Positions 38,601-53,432 of a stretch of 64,000 bases of DNA are shown here, piece after piece. This DNA is from Triglochin maritima (taxonomy: Eukaryota > Streptophyta > Magnoliopsida > Alismatales > Juncaginaceae), in contig OY821774.1 in NCBI GenBank assembly GCA_963682175.1, positions 43,538,201 to 43,602,200 of the forward strand, in the 5' to 3' direction. The notes under the pieces were generated by a model that saw nothing but the letters and a program-made list of their open reading frames with translations, was not told the origin of the DNA and did no database searches. Position numbers and translations under genes: made by a program. Within the stretch, counting starts at the first letter, position 1; each line of letters starts with the position of its first letter.

Positions 38601-39687
38601 GTGGTTACTGGTCTGAAGAATCAAGGCGCATTGAGTGCACAAAATGTGGTAATTATCATTTATGGATTTGCACCACCAGAAGTAAAGCAAGTGCACGATG
38701 GTGCCAGGTAAACCCCATCGCGATAGCCGGTAGATTAGTTATGCTGTTGACATTTCCTGACGCCATTCGGCTATTGCTCATCATTCATCAGGATTGCCAC
38801 ATGTATCATCCAGCCAAAGATGGAGATGGGTGGGTTGAATATGGATCTGTGACGGCCATTTCAAGTGCCGAAAAGGTAAAGCTCTATTGTTAACAAAGCT
38901 GATGATGTTCCCCAACCACTTGCCTTTTACTTAATTTTTTCGAAAATAAAGTATGAATGAATTGGCGGATCGAGATAAAGCAAAGCAGGTGCCTTAGTTC
39001 GTGCTCTTGACTTTGACAATCTTATTCTAGAATCTTTTCGGGCGCTTTGGGAGGAAAGCCTTGTCACCAACAGGGAATAGGAGATTTATCCATCCATAAT
39101 TCATTCTAAGTCACTACTACTATTTATCAAGTTGTCTTACTTGACATTCATGTTCTGCTGGGCATTTTTTCATTGATATGTTTTGGAGTCTATTATCTCG
39201 GGATCTTAGAATTAGTCTTTCAGGTGGAAATTCCACGTGCTTTCGTTTGCGCTGAGAGCAAGATCTTCGACGTGTCAGAGTGGGCCATTTGCCAGGTATA
39301 TCATTCATCTATATCTTGTGAATCCATTCATCAATGGAAAGTAAATGAAAACAAATGCCATAATCCCACTTAATTTCTAGCCTCACAACTTTAGATATTG
39401 TCTATATCTTCTAGGGAATAGCTTGTCGACCCAACACACATCGTCCGAGCTTCCGTGTCAGCATGGTTGGGCTGGACAGTGCTGCACAGAGATCAAGCTC
39501 TTCCAGATTTCACTTTGATCTCGATGCTGAGATGGCATCATCAGAAGATGAAGATGAGTTTGAGCTCTGGTTTCAACAGGCCCTAGCATCTGGTTTATTC
39601 TCAGACACCCCTAAGCGCAGAAAAAGTTGGAGCCCATTCAAAATAAACCCGAAAATTGGTATGAAGTCATGGCGGAAATCTACATGA
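35651..39687 (+). CDS. Membrane J-domain protein with Jiv90-like region (DNAJC14-like)
   Basis: A co-chaperone that would stimulate Hsp70 at a membrane, probably the ER. Exons: 35651-35971, 37060-37189, 37344-37828, 37965-38045, 38134-38232, 38594-38707, 38792-38875, 39224-39295 and 39415-39687, in frame for 552 residues. Hydrophobic segments occur at about residues 81-107, 122-150 and 165-185. A polar, Ser/Thr-rich linker follows. The J domain (about 287-352) contains the HPD triad in LVHPDKNMG (317-319). A Cys/His-rich region (about 373-440) reads ECTKCGNYHLWICTTRSKA and WCQDCHMYHPAKDGDGW, as in the Jiv90 domain of DNAJC14. The C-terminal part has an acidic patch (SSEDEDEFELWFQ) and a basic tail. 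The intron after exon 4 starts with GC (GAG|GCAAGT), a rare GC-AG intron. The start is the first in-frame ATG. Confidence 0.93.
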
Positions 39688-41548
39688 TTCGATCCACGTA
39701 AAAAAGAAACGAAAACTCAAACACGCCATCATGGATCGAGAGAGAACATACTCCATGTAAATAGATCATCAGCTAATTTCCTTGTAATCATTATGTTGTG
39801 TACAGGAGGAAATGGATCAAATGGAATTAAAAGCACTCCCAGCTTCTCTACCAACAATGGATTCCTCAAAGAAAACATAAGTGGAGTCCAAATTCGAAAG
39901 TGGCGAAAAAGAAGAATCTGAACTCCTCTACTGATTTGTAGAGAATTAGGGTTTAGGGGGGATAATTCTTTTAACTTTAGGAGTGTATTTGTTCCTTCCT
40001 TTTCTGTATGCTGGAAACATCTTGTTTGTACCGTGGAATGGTTACTTGGAATGAAAGCTCTTTCTTTTTCTCCACAAACTTCTATTGTTGCTATGATTTT
40101 ATCATTGAGAACATGTTTTGGGCTTGATTTTTTCTTCTAAAAAACCTGTTCAAGGGAATGGAGTTAAAATGTTCTTGTTTATGATTGGAGTATATAATAG
40201 ATATAAAATCTCCTGTCTAGAGAAGTTTATTGCTGGAAAATGAATGAATTAATTTTTTTATACTTTCAACTTCAAATTAAAGTTTGAAGCACTGATGCAA
40301 TTTCGAACTAATTTGACTTGAATTTTAAGAAATATATTCCTAAAAAGTAAAAATCCTCAAACATCACCGACACATCAGTTTCTACTTCACCTTTGAACAA
40401 CTTAGCATCACAATATATTATCAACTTTGGGAAACAAAACCATGAAGCCAATCAGATGCTCTGCAGCCAGTAAAAAGGTAAAAATACTACAAGAATCATG
40501 ATACATGATAGAACAAAACAATTAATCTATTCTTTCCATAACCTGTACAGAAAGTAACCCACTAATCACAATCTTCAAAACCAAACCACAATACTCAACT
40601 GCCACCAAAGACCAAAACAACCCAGTGTAATCCAACCAAATAACCTGCTTGAAACCTGTCACGTGAGATATGTCTGGAATCAATTCTCAACAGTATCAAT
40701 GTTCTCCACTAGAGCACTTCCATTGCACTACATGCCAAGCTCAGATTCCAGCAATAACAGCAACAAACTTCTTTATTAAAGATGATCATCAGTGGATAAG
40801 GGAATAGTCAATTGTCATGTATGTTCATATGTCCTACCACAGCATCTCATTACAACTTTTTCTCCTTTTGAGTAAATATTAAGAAGGCAACTTTTTTGTG
40901 ACATTGGATTCATATTTGTGATTTCTACCATTTTGGGATACCACGATGACGAACGGAAAAGACAAACTTCAATTTAATCAACCAAACCCATAACAAACCC
41001 ACCGACTTCTTTCCCGCAAGCATGGCCTGATGGGCCCAAAAGGACAGTGGTAGAGATTAATTTTAAGCAAGGGTGTAAGCGGGCAGATTTTTGCCATATC
41101 TCGTTGTGCCTAAGTTAAGCGGGTAAGCGAAATAGGACGTGCCAAGCCAAAAAGAATCGCCACCCGCCCCGCCTAAGAGTAGACTAGGCAGGGTGGGTTA
41201 GGCAGGTTATTCATTGATTAAAGTTAAGTACAAAAAAAAACATTTTCTATTTTGATCAAAACTAGATACAAAAAATCAATCGAAGTATGCTTTTAAAACT
41301 AGATATAAGATCAAAGCTAAATACAAAATGATCAATGCTAAATGCAAGCAAATGCAGGTATGAGTTATTGCATTATGCGGGATACGGTTATACGGAGCAT
41401 GTTGCGAGAAAACTGCAACCTGTCCCATTTATTATGTGGGTTGTGCGGATAACATGTTGATTTTTTTTGCCCGCAACCCACATTAGGGGGTCAAACCCGT
41501 CCCATTTACGGTCCTAATTTTAAGAAAAATTCTAAGTGGGTTTAAAAA
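39688..41548. other. Intergenic, mixed repeat-like text
   Basis: The first 400 bases are a probable 3' UTR of the J-domain gene. Around 41060-41510 there is text rich in GGG/CCC words (CACCCGCCCCGCC, AACCCGTCCCATTTACGG) that recurs in fragments near 43905-43970 and looks like remnants of a DNA transposon. Ends are not definable. No coding exon is seen. Confidence 0.35.
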
Positions 41549-42535
41549 CAGAATTGCTATTTGTTACCGGAAAACTACTTAAATCGTCCGTGCGAATTAC
41601 CGTTTTGTCATTCTCTTATTTCTACATATATATCTCTTTATTTCACTCTCCTACTACCACTTTCTTCATATTCCTCTCATAATCATCAAAAGCAATGTTT
41701 CGGAGGTCAAGAAAGGAGCTAGCGGACGACCCGGTGCACTCGAATTTGGTAAAATGTCCAACTTCTTTTTAAAAAATAAAATAAAATTAGGGGGTGTCCG
41801 TCGGAACCCCCCCCCCCCCCCCCCCCCCCCATGGGGGAGGTGTCTGGCTTAGACGCCCCCCCATGGGGATGGCGTTTTTTTGCAGACGCCCTCCCCATGG
41901 GGTGGCGTCTGGCTTAGACGTTCAATTTTTTTTTAATAAAAAATCTTAAAATTATACAATGTGTTATCTCATATTATTTCATGTTTCATTCCAAGATTTT
42001 CAGTATTAATGGGGTGCATTATAATGAGTTTTTTTGTAAGTCAAAAAGTTTTACCAAATACAACCTCGACAGCTCGGTCGGTCTCGCTCCCCGATGAGCG
42101 AGCGACATTCAACCGGAGATTTTTTTGGATCTGAATTTTTTTGAATCTCCATCACTTGCAAAAAAATTCATTGTAATCCAACTCGTCACCACCAAAATCT
42201 TGCAACGGAACCTCAAATAATTTAAGATAACACACCGTATAAATTTAAGAATTTTTGTTTATTTGTTTTTGGACGAGCATCTGCAACAGACGCCTCCCCC
42301 ATGGGGATGACGTTTTACCCAGATGCCACGCCCAATTTTATTTTTATTTTTGAAATCCACATGATCCACTTCGACAGACATTTTCGTGGTGTTTGTACTA
42401 GTAAAGTGAGAAAAACTTAGACAGAAACCTTAGTTTAAGAGACAAGATGAAATAAATATTAAATGGATTGTGATGGGCAAAATGGTAATTAGACAGATAA
42501 TTTAAGTAGTTTTTCAACGACAAATAATAATTTTC
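41549..42535. mobile_element. Mutator-like deletion derivative (family copy B)
   Basis: The left end CAGAATTGCTATTTGTTACC continues GGAAAACTACTTAAATCGTCC. The inverted right end reads GAAAATTATTATTTGTCGTT, then GAAAAACTACTTAAAT. An 8-base direct repeat TTTAAAAA flanks it (41541-41548 and 42536-42543). On the minus strand, 42211 down to about 42165 encodes VPLQDFGGD followed by LDYNEFF, the same exon found at 48855 in the 5.1-kb element, so this is an internally deleted relative. GC-rich palindromic subterminal repeats (CCTCCCCCATGGGG words) lie at 41795-41925 and 42280-42345. A run of 24 C sits at 41807-41830. Confidence 0.85.
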
Positions 42536-42764
42536 TTTAAAAAATGGTCTCAAAACCCAACTCCACTTCAAAACAACCATCCACCGACTCTCACGTCCAT
42601 TTTTCACTAACACAAGTACCAAACAATACGTACAAACATTTTTTTTATTCTCCAACTCCACTTTTTTCACTCATTCTCTCTCATCCACCACATGAAAAAA
42701 GGTCTCTCCATTCGTGCTCCACCATATGCAAACATTGATGTATTATATTTTTATAGGAATAAAA

Positions 42765-43330
42765 ACACGAGTCAGATTTATCACAAAATGAAACCTACCC
42801 AAAATATGGTAAGATAAATCACATTGGACGTAATATGTGTAGTCCAGATCTCCACAAAACAATAATATATCACGTCTAGTATGATACATCTAACTTTATT
42901 CCGTTTCCTCCCCAAAGATTGTGTGAATATGCATCCACACAATGATCTATTACGTACAATGTGATATATTTGACCCATGTTTTTTAATTTCCTCCCAAAA
43001 GATATGGGTCAGACATATCATAAGATGGAAACCACCCAAAAATATGGTCAGATACATCACACTAGACTTGATATATATCTGATGCATATATATCACGTCC
43101 ATTGTGATCTATCAGACCATATTTTTCGTTCCCTCCCAAGAGATTGTGTGAATCTTCATCCAAATAGTGATGTATCACATCCAATTGGATATATCTGACT
43201 CATATTTCTCGTTACCTCCCAAAAGATATGGGTCAGATGTATCAGAAGATGAATCTACCCAAAATTGGTCAAATATGTCAAACTGGACGTGATATATTTG
43301 ACAATATCTTCATTCGAATAATGCATATGC
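42765..43330. repeat. Degenerate tandem repeat, period about 225 bp
   Basis: Blocks containing GGGTCAGA(C/T)(A/G)TATCA, ACCCAAAA, CCCTCCCAA(A)AGAT and ATGTATCAC-like words recur from about 42768, 42994 and 43217. The text is rich in GATATATC-type palindromes. About 2.5 diverged copies are present. No coding content is seen. The 43331-44122 stretch that follows is AT-rich and unassigned. Confidence 0.6.
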
Positions 43331-44359
43331 AAATGGACCAAATATATCTTGTGATAGATCTGAATGAGGAGATGTGTTAGTGTTTGGTAAATGCATTGTT
43401 GGATGGAGATACGAGCCAAATATATCACACTTATTTGACCGTATTTTAGAGTGAATTTATTATTCTGAGTTATGATATATCTTACTCATATATTTGCTCC
43501 TAGATGGACATAATAGATAATGTTTGCACATGGTGAAGAAGGGGAGAGAATAAACAGAGAGTTTGCTGGGGGCATGTCTATAGATGATGGAGTTTGATGG
43601 GGGCATGTCTATATTTGATGGGACATGCCTCCTCTAGTGGGGGTGCCAAGAAATGGAGCATGATTACCACTACTCTAATTTTATTTATCAAAATGAAATG
43701 TGACCTACATCTTACCGATTGTTGGCTGTTATGATTTGGATTTTTGATAAATAAATAAATAGAAATGGAAATAACTTCCGCAATATGAGCTACAATACAA
43801 GGGAAACCGATTCATTAAATATTTTCATTTATTTCTTAAAAAAACTAATGTATATCAAGATAAGTTCTATTAAAGAATGACCAAGATAAATTCAAACCCA
43901 TACCCCAACGGCCAGTCGGGTTGGGCCCTAACCCGCTTCGAACCCGACCTATTGACACCTATAATTAGGATGGGAGAATTATTATGGTCGGGGAATCTAC
44001 TACATCCATACGAGGGAAATCTAGATAGAATAATTACTCTATGAAAGACTACTTCCCTAGCTAATATTTACCTTCAATCCAAACACACCATATATATATA
44101 GAAAGTTATCTTAGTTGTTTTACTGAATTGCTATTCATCGCCGAAAAACTACTTAAATCGTCCGTACAGATTACCATTTTGTCATTCTACCTTTCTACTT
44201 ATATAACTCTTCATTTCACTCTCCTAACACCACTCTCTCTTCATATTACTCTTATATTCACCAGAAAAAATATCTCGGGGGTCAGGAAAAGAACTAGCGG
44301 ACGCCCCAGATTACTCAAATCTGGTAAATTGTCCTCTTTAGTTTTTTTTAAAAAAATTG

Positions 44360-44485
44360 GGTCAGGCGTCCGCGGGAGACGCCCGACCATAAGGGGAGCC
44401 GTCTGCCGGAGCCGCCTCCCCCAAAGTGGAGCCGGCTCCGAAAGACGCCTCCCCGATGGATGGGGCGTCTCCGGTAGACACCCCA
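44360..44485. repeat. Left GC-rich subterminal palindromic repeats
   Basis: Several copies of GACGCC(T/C)..CCCC..ATGG..GGGGCGTC-like words in both orientations, for example GCGTCCGCGGGAGACGCC and GACGCCTCCCCGATGG. Equivalent clusters occur at the other end of this element and in both smaller family members. Confidence 0.7.
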
Positions 44486-44777
44486 TTTTTTACTTTTTTT
44501 AATTATTTAAATTGATTATAAATTGTGATAATTGCAAAATAAATTGAATATTATGTTAATAATTAATTAAATTAGTTTAGTAAATCATTTATTGAATATA
44601 AATTGTGATAATTACTAAATAAATTGACTATTAAGTTAATAATTAGTTTAGTAAAGAATTATTGATTATAAATTGTGATAATTGCTGAATAAATTGATTA
44701 TTAAGTTAATAATTAATTTAATTATTTTAGTAATTCCATTAATAAAATTTTATTTTTAAAATTGAATTAATAGTCAT

Positions 44778-46801
44778 CGGGTTACCGTGGAGGAAAAGGG
44801 CAATCAATTACCTTACGCACGGTACGTAGTGTAGCAGACGAGTCAGGTCCTCGTCATCCACGTAGACGTGATATTTCTGCTTCAGTTAGGAGAGAGAAAG
44901 ATCTTTTACGTCGTCGTCAGACACCTGGGGATTCTTTCGACGACGAGGATGATTCAGGTGAGTTGAGGAGTCACGACGAGGGTGACGATGGGGGTCGATA
45001 TAGCTTGGGGCCACAAGAGGAGGCGATACATCAGTACGGTCGAGGTCGGGGGCGAGATTGTAGTCCTTCGGTTGACTCGGTCATTAGGAAGGGTCGAGGT
45101 GGCCGGTTTGTGACCGGTGATTCGAGTTCGTGCACTGCAGACGCCCGAGCTCAGAAGAAGAAGAGGGGTGAGGACGAGTCTTGGATCGTCACGGATATGA
45201 TGCCTGGTGGTCCTCTAGATGGCAACGTCATTCCGAGTTTCGGAGGTCACATTGTCAGACGCATCTGGGTTGGCGAGGATCGAAAGGTTTTGAAGTGTCA
45301 TAATCGGCACAGAACCAGTATTACATTGTGAACTTGGCGTACAACGATGACTGATGATATGACGACGACCGTTAGTGACAGTGGATTGGGTCACTTGCCG
45401 TACAACATGTTTTCCTGCATTGACATGCCGTTGATTTTGGCTTTCGTGGAGCAGTGGCAGCCTGACAGCAACACTTTCCACTTGCCGTTCGGAGAGATGA
45501 CGATCAGTTGCATGACGTCTTTCAAATTCTGCACATTCTTGTTGAGGGTCGTATGGTCAGTGCGCAGACGCTGACGTCTGAGCTGAAGTTATTTGTATCG
45601 GAGTTGCTTGGTGTCAGCCTCGAGGGTCTTGTGCGAGATAACTCATTTTGGAGTGGCAGTTGTGGTAGTATCGAGGTTGTGGAGGATTGTTGCAGACGGG
45701 GGCGACCACCATGGACTGAGGATACGCAGATGACTGCCTACATCTTCTTACTGCTAGGCTACGTTTTGTTTGTCGACAAGAGCGGTCATAGAGTCAGACC
45801 ACGCGACCAATTGGAGGTGAGGGAGTCAAATATCATTGGTCAGTACTCATGGGGGTCGGTGACGTTGGCATATCTGTATCGCCAGCTGGGTATATCGAGT
45901 CGTGCTGACTGTTTTGGGATTACGGGTTGTCTTACACTGCTGCAGGCTTGGATATATGAGTATTTTCCTGCTTTCCGCCCGCATCGGGAGCGGATGATTA
46001 TTGAGTGTGGTCATCCTCGTTCGCGTATGTGGGTTGTCCGGCCGAGTTTAAGAGCGAGGGTCGACTTCTTTCTATTTGTAGACGGCTAGATCAGATGACT
46101 GCATCGCAGGTATATAATGTATATATCATTCACGTTTATTTAAATTTCAACTTTATTATTATTAACGTATAAACGTTTAGGTGGAGTGGTTGTCGTATGG
46201 TCTTGAGCTTGTTGTAGTTGTGCCGAGGACTATTTTTATGGGCGTTATTCGTTATAGGGATATCACAGAGCCTTATTTACCTGATCGCGTGTTACGTCAG
46301 TTAGGTTACGTTCAGGTGATCCCGGTTGACATCCCGACGCCCGAGCATGCAGTACGGTCTGCGATTGCGACGACGTACGACGTCAGGCATAGTGTTTCCT
46401 TCGCGGAATCGGTTTGGAGGACATTTCCGAGAGTAGAACGACTTCACCTGGACGATCTGAGTCGTAGCCGCGACCCCTCAACTTGTGATGTAGATTATTT
46501 ACAGTGGTTCGGTAGGTGCTCACATCCACTTATCGTACGCGGTGTCATTCCGAGACCAGAGAGACCACTGGATAGGACATGTGCCGATGCGGTAAATTTA
46601 TCTAATTTAATTTGTAATTGTAATGTATATTTTGTTTTTATTGTTAATGTACACTAATTTTTATGTTACATACAGTTGATGAGTAGGGCGATACGGTATA
46701 CGCAGTTGTTCTTGCGACAGAGAGACATGATGCTGACTGAGGATACGAGACTTGCATGTACGATTGAGATCGCCTCATCGAGGATTGGAACAGCCAGTTA
46801 G
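44778..46801 (+). pseudogene. Plant mobile domain (PMD) protein, TE-borne, degenerate
   Basis: Plant mobile domain proteins (MAIN/MAIL1 relatives, aminotransferase-like) occur as host genes and inside transposons. Here an Arg/Asp-rich N-terminal part leads to GGPLDGNVIPSFGGHIVRR, then FVEQWQPDSNTFHLPFGEMT, DVFQILHILVEGRMVS, PRDQLEVRESNIIGQYSWGS and YRDITEPYLPDRVLRQLGYV, all characteristic of the domain. The reading frame has an in-frame stop at 45329-45331, a one-base frameshift near 45500 (inside the GEMTIS...HDV motif) and another near 46060. Introns at 46110-46180 and 46592-46675 keep frame at the 3' end, which stops at 46801. It is a decayed gene. The true start is uncertain. Confidence 0.8.
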
Positions 46802-47125
46802 GCATTTCGGATCATGATTCAGATGTTGAGCTCTAGTTGACTTGCTCTTACTTTTGTTTTATTATATGTTGCACTTTTATTACATTTGTTGGTATTTGCT
46901 TATGTTTATCTGTGTACTCTTATTATTTATTTCTTACGAACATATCTTCTACTTATTTCTTCAACATTCATATTTTTAATACTTATTTCTCATGACCATA
47001 TCTTCTACTTATTTCTTTAGATATCGTATTTTTAATACTTAAATTTAAAATCTGGTAAAAGAACAACACGATATAAGTACAAATACACGATATATTATAC
47101 ATTACAAATGCATTACAAATTACAA

Positions 47126-48855
47126 TCAAAATGTACTACGTAACCGGTTCCAATATGTCATCCTACTTTCGTACCGATCCTCCCATCCAACAACACTCTC
47201 ATCTCGCATTTGATACCACAAGGTCGCTATAGGAGGTACTGGGAAATCATCAGTTGATTCCAAACGAATAAAATGTCTGTAACTCCCTAAATGAGCAATG
47301 ACCAATTCTCTGACAAGCCTCGTCATGGCAGACAGACTCTCCCAAGGTAGCACAGTAAGACACGGGAACAACGAACCATCCGTTCCCATTGAGAAATACA
47401 TGACCGCACACTTGTAAAAATTAGCAATCGGAAACAAGTCGGCACAAACCTCCATATAATGATCCTCGTTACAAGCTCCCCTTCCCCAATCAATTCATTG
47501 ACGAGCTTGTACCACATTGTCGAAATAGACACTCTCATAAATAGGATGTGCACCTATTTCATTAGAAATTGTACGACGGGCGTACGACCAGTTGTCTTGA
47601 CCACCATGGAAGACATCGGCAACACATCGAAATCCACAGTTGCTATCAACACGTACGTCATTCCACCTCTTCAGAAATGGTAAAACGATTCCTGGTAGTC
47701 TATCAACATATGAGAAGTTATCCACGTCAGTCCGTCCGGACACTGTAAGATAGAGAAATAGCAATTCATTAAAACAACAAAATTAGGAGATAATCTATTC
47801 AACCCTATCTAGATTAGTGATATATATTAAATAACAACAAATATATCGTCATACCAGATCCTGTGCCCGTGTTCACGGACGATCGAGATGAATTGGAAGA
47901 CCGACCACGACCCCTGCTCCCACTACTGGAAGACCGGCCACGACCTCGCTCAGCATACTCGAAGGCACTCGGGTCCCGACGTGTCGACTTTCTCGTAGGT
48001 CGCAACCTCTCCAACACCAACCGGTAACTAGACTCTGTCTCATCCTTCAAAATCGCATATCCGATGAGGAAATTCATTTTTTTTGAGTAACTTCAACCAT
48101 CTCAAACAAATGCATCTTGTACTTGTTCGTCTTATACGTCGAATCCATGCAGATTCCGAAAGGGTATGTACGCAACAACTGAACTGAAGTCGGATGTGCC
48201 AAAAATGCGTGAGTGATGACATTAGTTTCTTCATCTGCCACAATCCAATGCAAATAGTTATACTGCACTGCCTAACTGAGAAACTGCTGAGCGGGATTCC
48301 TGTCTTCAGATTTTGTCATCCTCATGTACTCTCTGAAGTTATAAATGTGTCTTTGATTGGGATTATCCTCCGGCAATTTCTCATTTACCGCCAACAAAAT
48401 GTTACGTGGTCTTGCTTGTGCCTCAGTCATATCACGAACAATTTGCTTGGCCCCAGCACTAAGTCCGCTGACCTGTCGGTGACCCTCTGAATAAACTGCA
48501 AGTGTGTGCTTGTGTTGCCCATAGGTGCTATTAGAAACAACGACTCATCCATCACGATCCCGTCGCTCGACTACTTTTACCAAAAAACGACAACCGCAAT
48601 CATTTCTTTTTGTGTTCTTTCGTAGAGCAATACTCGTATCACGAGAACTTATTTCATGTTTGTGATCACATCTCAGGTAACAATTCATCCGGTTATCTGC
48701 TTTTGGTATGTATGATGATATAACCAAAAAAAATTCAGCTCCTATTGCAACTTGTTTTGCCTGTTTACAAGCTTTCTCGATCGTTGTAAATATTTGTTTA
48801 CCATCAAAAATTCATTGTAATCTACTCCATCACCACCAAAATCTTGCAACGGAAC
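47126..48855 (-). pseudogene. MULE transposase with C-terminal OTU protease domain, degenerate
   Basis: Read on the minus strand from 48855: an N-terminal exon VPLQDFGGDGVDYNEF, a FAR1-like zinc region (LRKNTKRNDCGCRFLV), then the MULE transposase core: THAFLAHPTSVQLLRTYPFG, MDSTYKTNKYKMHLFEMVEV, and ETESSYRLVLERLR. The sequence then passes straight into the basic C-terminal linker (PTRKSTRRDPSAFEYAERGR), so most of the catalytic half and the SWIM region appear deleted. An OTU cysteine protease domain follows: DSNCGFRCVADVF (catalytic Cys), CLTVLPWES, and RHFIRL (catalytic His), ending PVPPIATLWYQ...GWEDRYESRM. A stop (48272-48274) and several frameshifts (near 48750, 48075 and 47500) break it. 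Confidence 0.82.
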
Positions 48856-48899
48856 CTGGAAAAAATTAATTTAACAGAAAATTAAAAAAACTAAAATAA

Positions 48900-49025
48900 A
48901 CGCAGCGTCTGTTTCAGACGCCTCCACCATAGTGGAGGCGTATGGGTAAGACGCATCCACCAATGTAGAGGTGTCTTAGCCAAAGACCTCCACGTTGGGG
49001 GAGGTGGCTCGCTAAGACGCCCGAG
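48900..49025. repeat. Right GC-rich subterminal palindromic repeats
   Basis: Copies of CAGACGCCTCCACCATAGTG, with GGAGGCGT and AAGACGC words in alternating orientation. They mirror the cluster at 44360-44485 at the other end of the element. Confidence 0.7.
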
Positions 49026-49405
49026 TCGGAAAAAAAATCCACCTCCGTTACCTCGCCGAATCCAGGTGTTTTACCAGACATTTTCGTGGTGTTGGTACTA
49101 GGAATGTGAGTAAAATTGAGTCAAAAATCTTATTTAAAGACACGGGACAAAATGAGTATTAATTGATTTGTTAAGAGCAAAAATATAATTTTTGGGACGA
49201 TTTAAGTAATTTTCCGGTAACGAATAATAACCGCCTTGATTTAGTATAACATCTTTCTTTTGAACCGGAGAAATCCTTACCGAATCAAGAGAAATCCATA
49301 TCATTAACTCCACCTCTCTATCCAAACAAGAAAAGAGAATCCAAACTGACCTTACGAATATAATAATCCCGAAACGTCTGTCCATAACTGCAAAATACCC
49401 ACAAA

Positions 49406-53094
<3,689 letters not shown>

Positions 53095-53326
53095 CACGAT
53101 GTAATTCTTGAGAAGACAAACGAAGTGAGCAAGCAATGCAAGGTAGTAAAGGATGTGCAGTTTCTTTCTCATCTGGAACTTGTACCATTTCTGTTCTTTC
53201 CGTCCATTCTTTTGTTTGATTACTATAATAATTTGTCTGAATTGATTCAAATGTGTATATTATATAGAACGATCTGCATTTCTTTTATTGTGGAATCGCA
53301 AATGGTCAGTTACATTTGCATCATTT

Positions 53327-53432
53327 GGGTCAATTGGAAACAACCTCACTGTTTTACAGTGATAGGGTTGCGTACATCCGATCCATCATTACCTCGCTTA
53401 GGCGGGAGCCTTTCTGGGGTATTGGGGTTTTG
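53327..53432 (+). mobile_element. Second Au-like SINE fragment
   Basis: GGGTCAATTGGAAACAACCT, GGTTGCGTACATCCGATCC and GGCGGGAGCCTTTCTGGGGT resemble the copy at 50048 and the Au SINE body. It lies about 230 bases after the MSI1-like stop codon and lacks a 5' tRNA part. Confidence 0.65.

Larger units (their letters stand above)
44123..49235. mobile_element. 5.1-kb Mutator-like element with transposase-OTU and PMD genes (family copy C)
   Basis: The left end CTGAATTGCTATTCATCGCC, then GAAAAACTACTTAAATCGTCC, is matched by the inverted right end GGCGGTTATTATTCGTTACC, then GGAAAATTACTTAAATCGTCC. Flanking 8-mers TTGTTTTA and TTGATTTA agree at seven of eight bases, a likely old target duplication. 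Inside are a + strand plant-mobile-domain gene and a - strand transposase-OTU gene, arranged tail to tail, both broken. GC-rich palindromic repeats flank the gene pair at each side. It ends 170 bases before the MSI1-like start codon, so it may overlap that gene's promoter. Confidence 0.85.
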
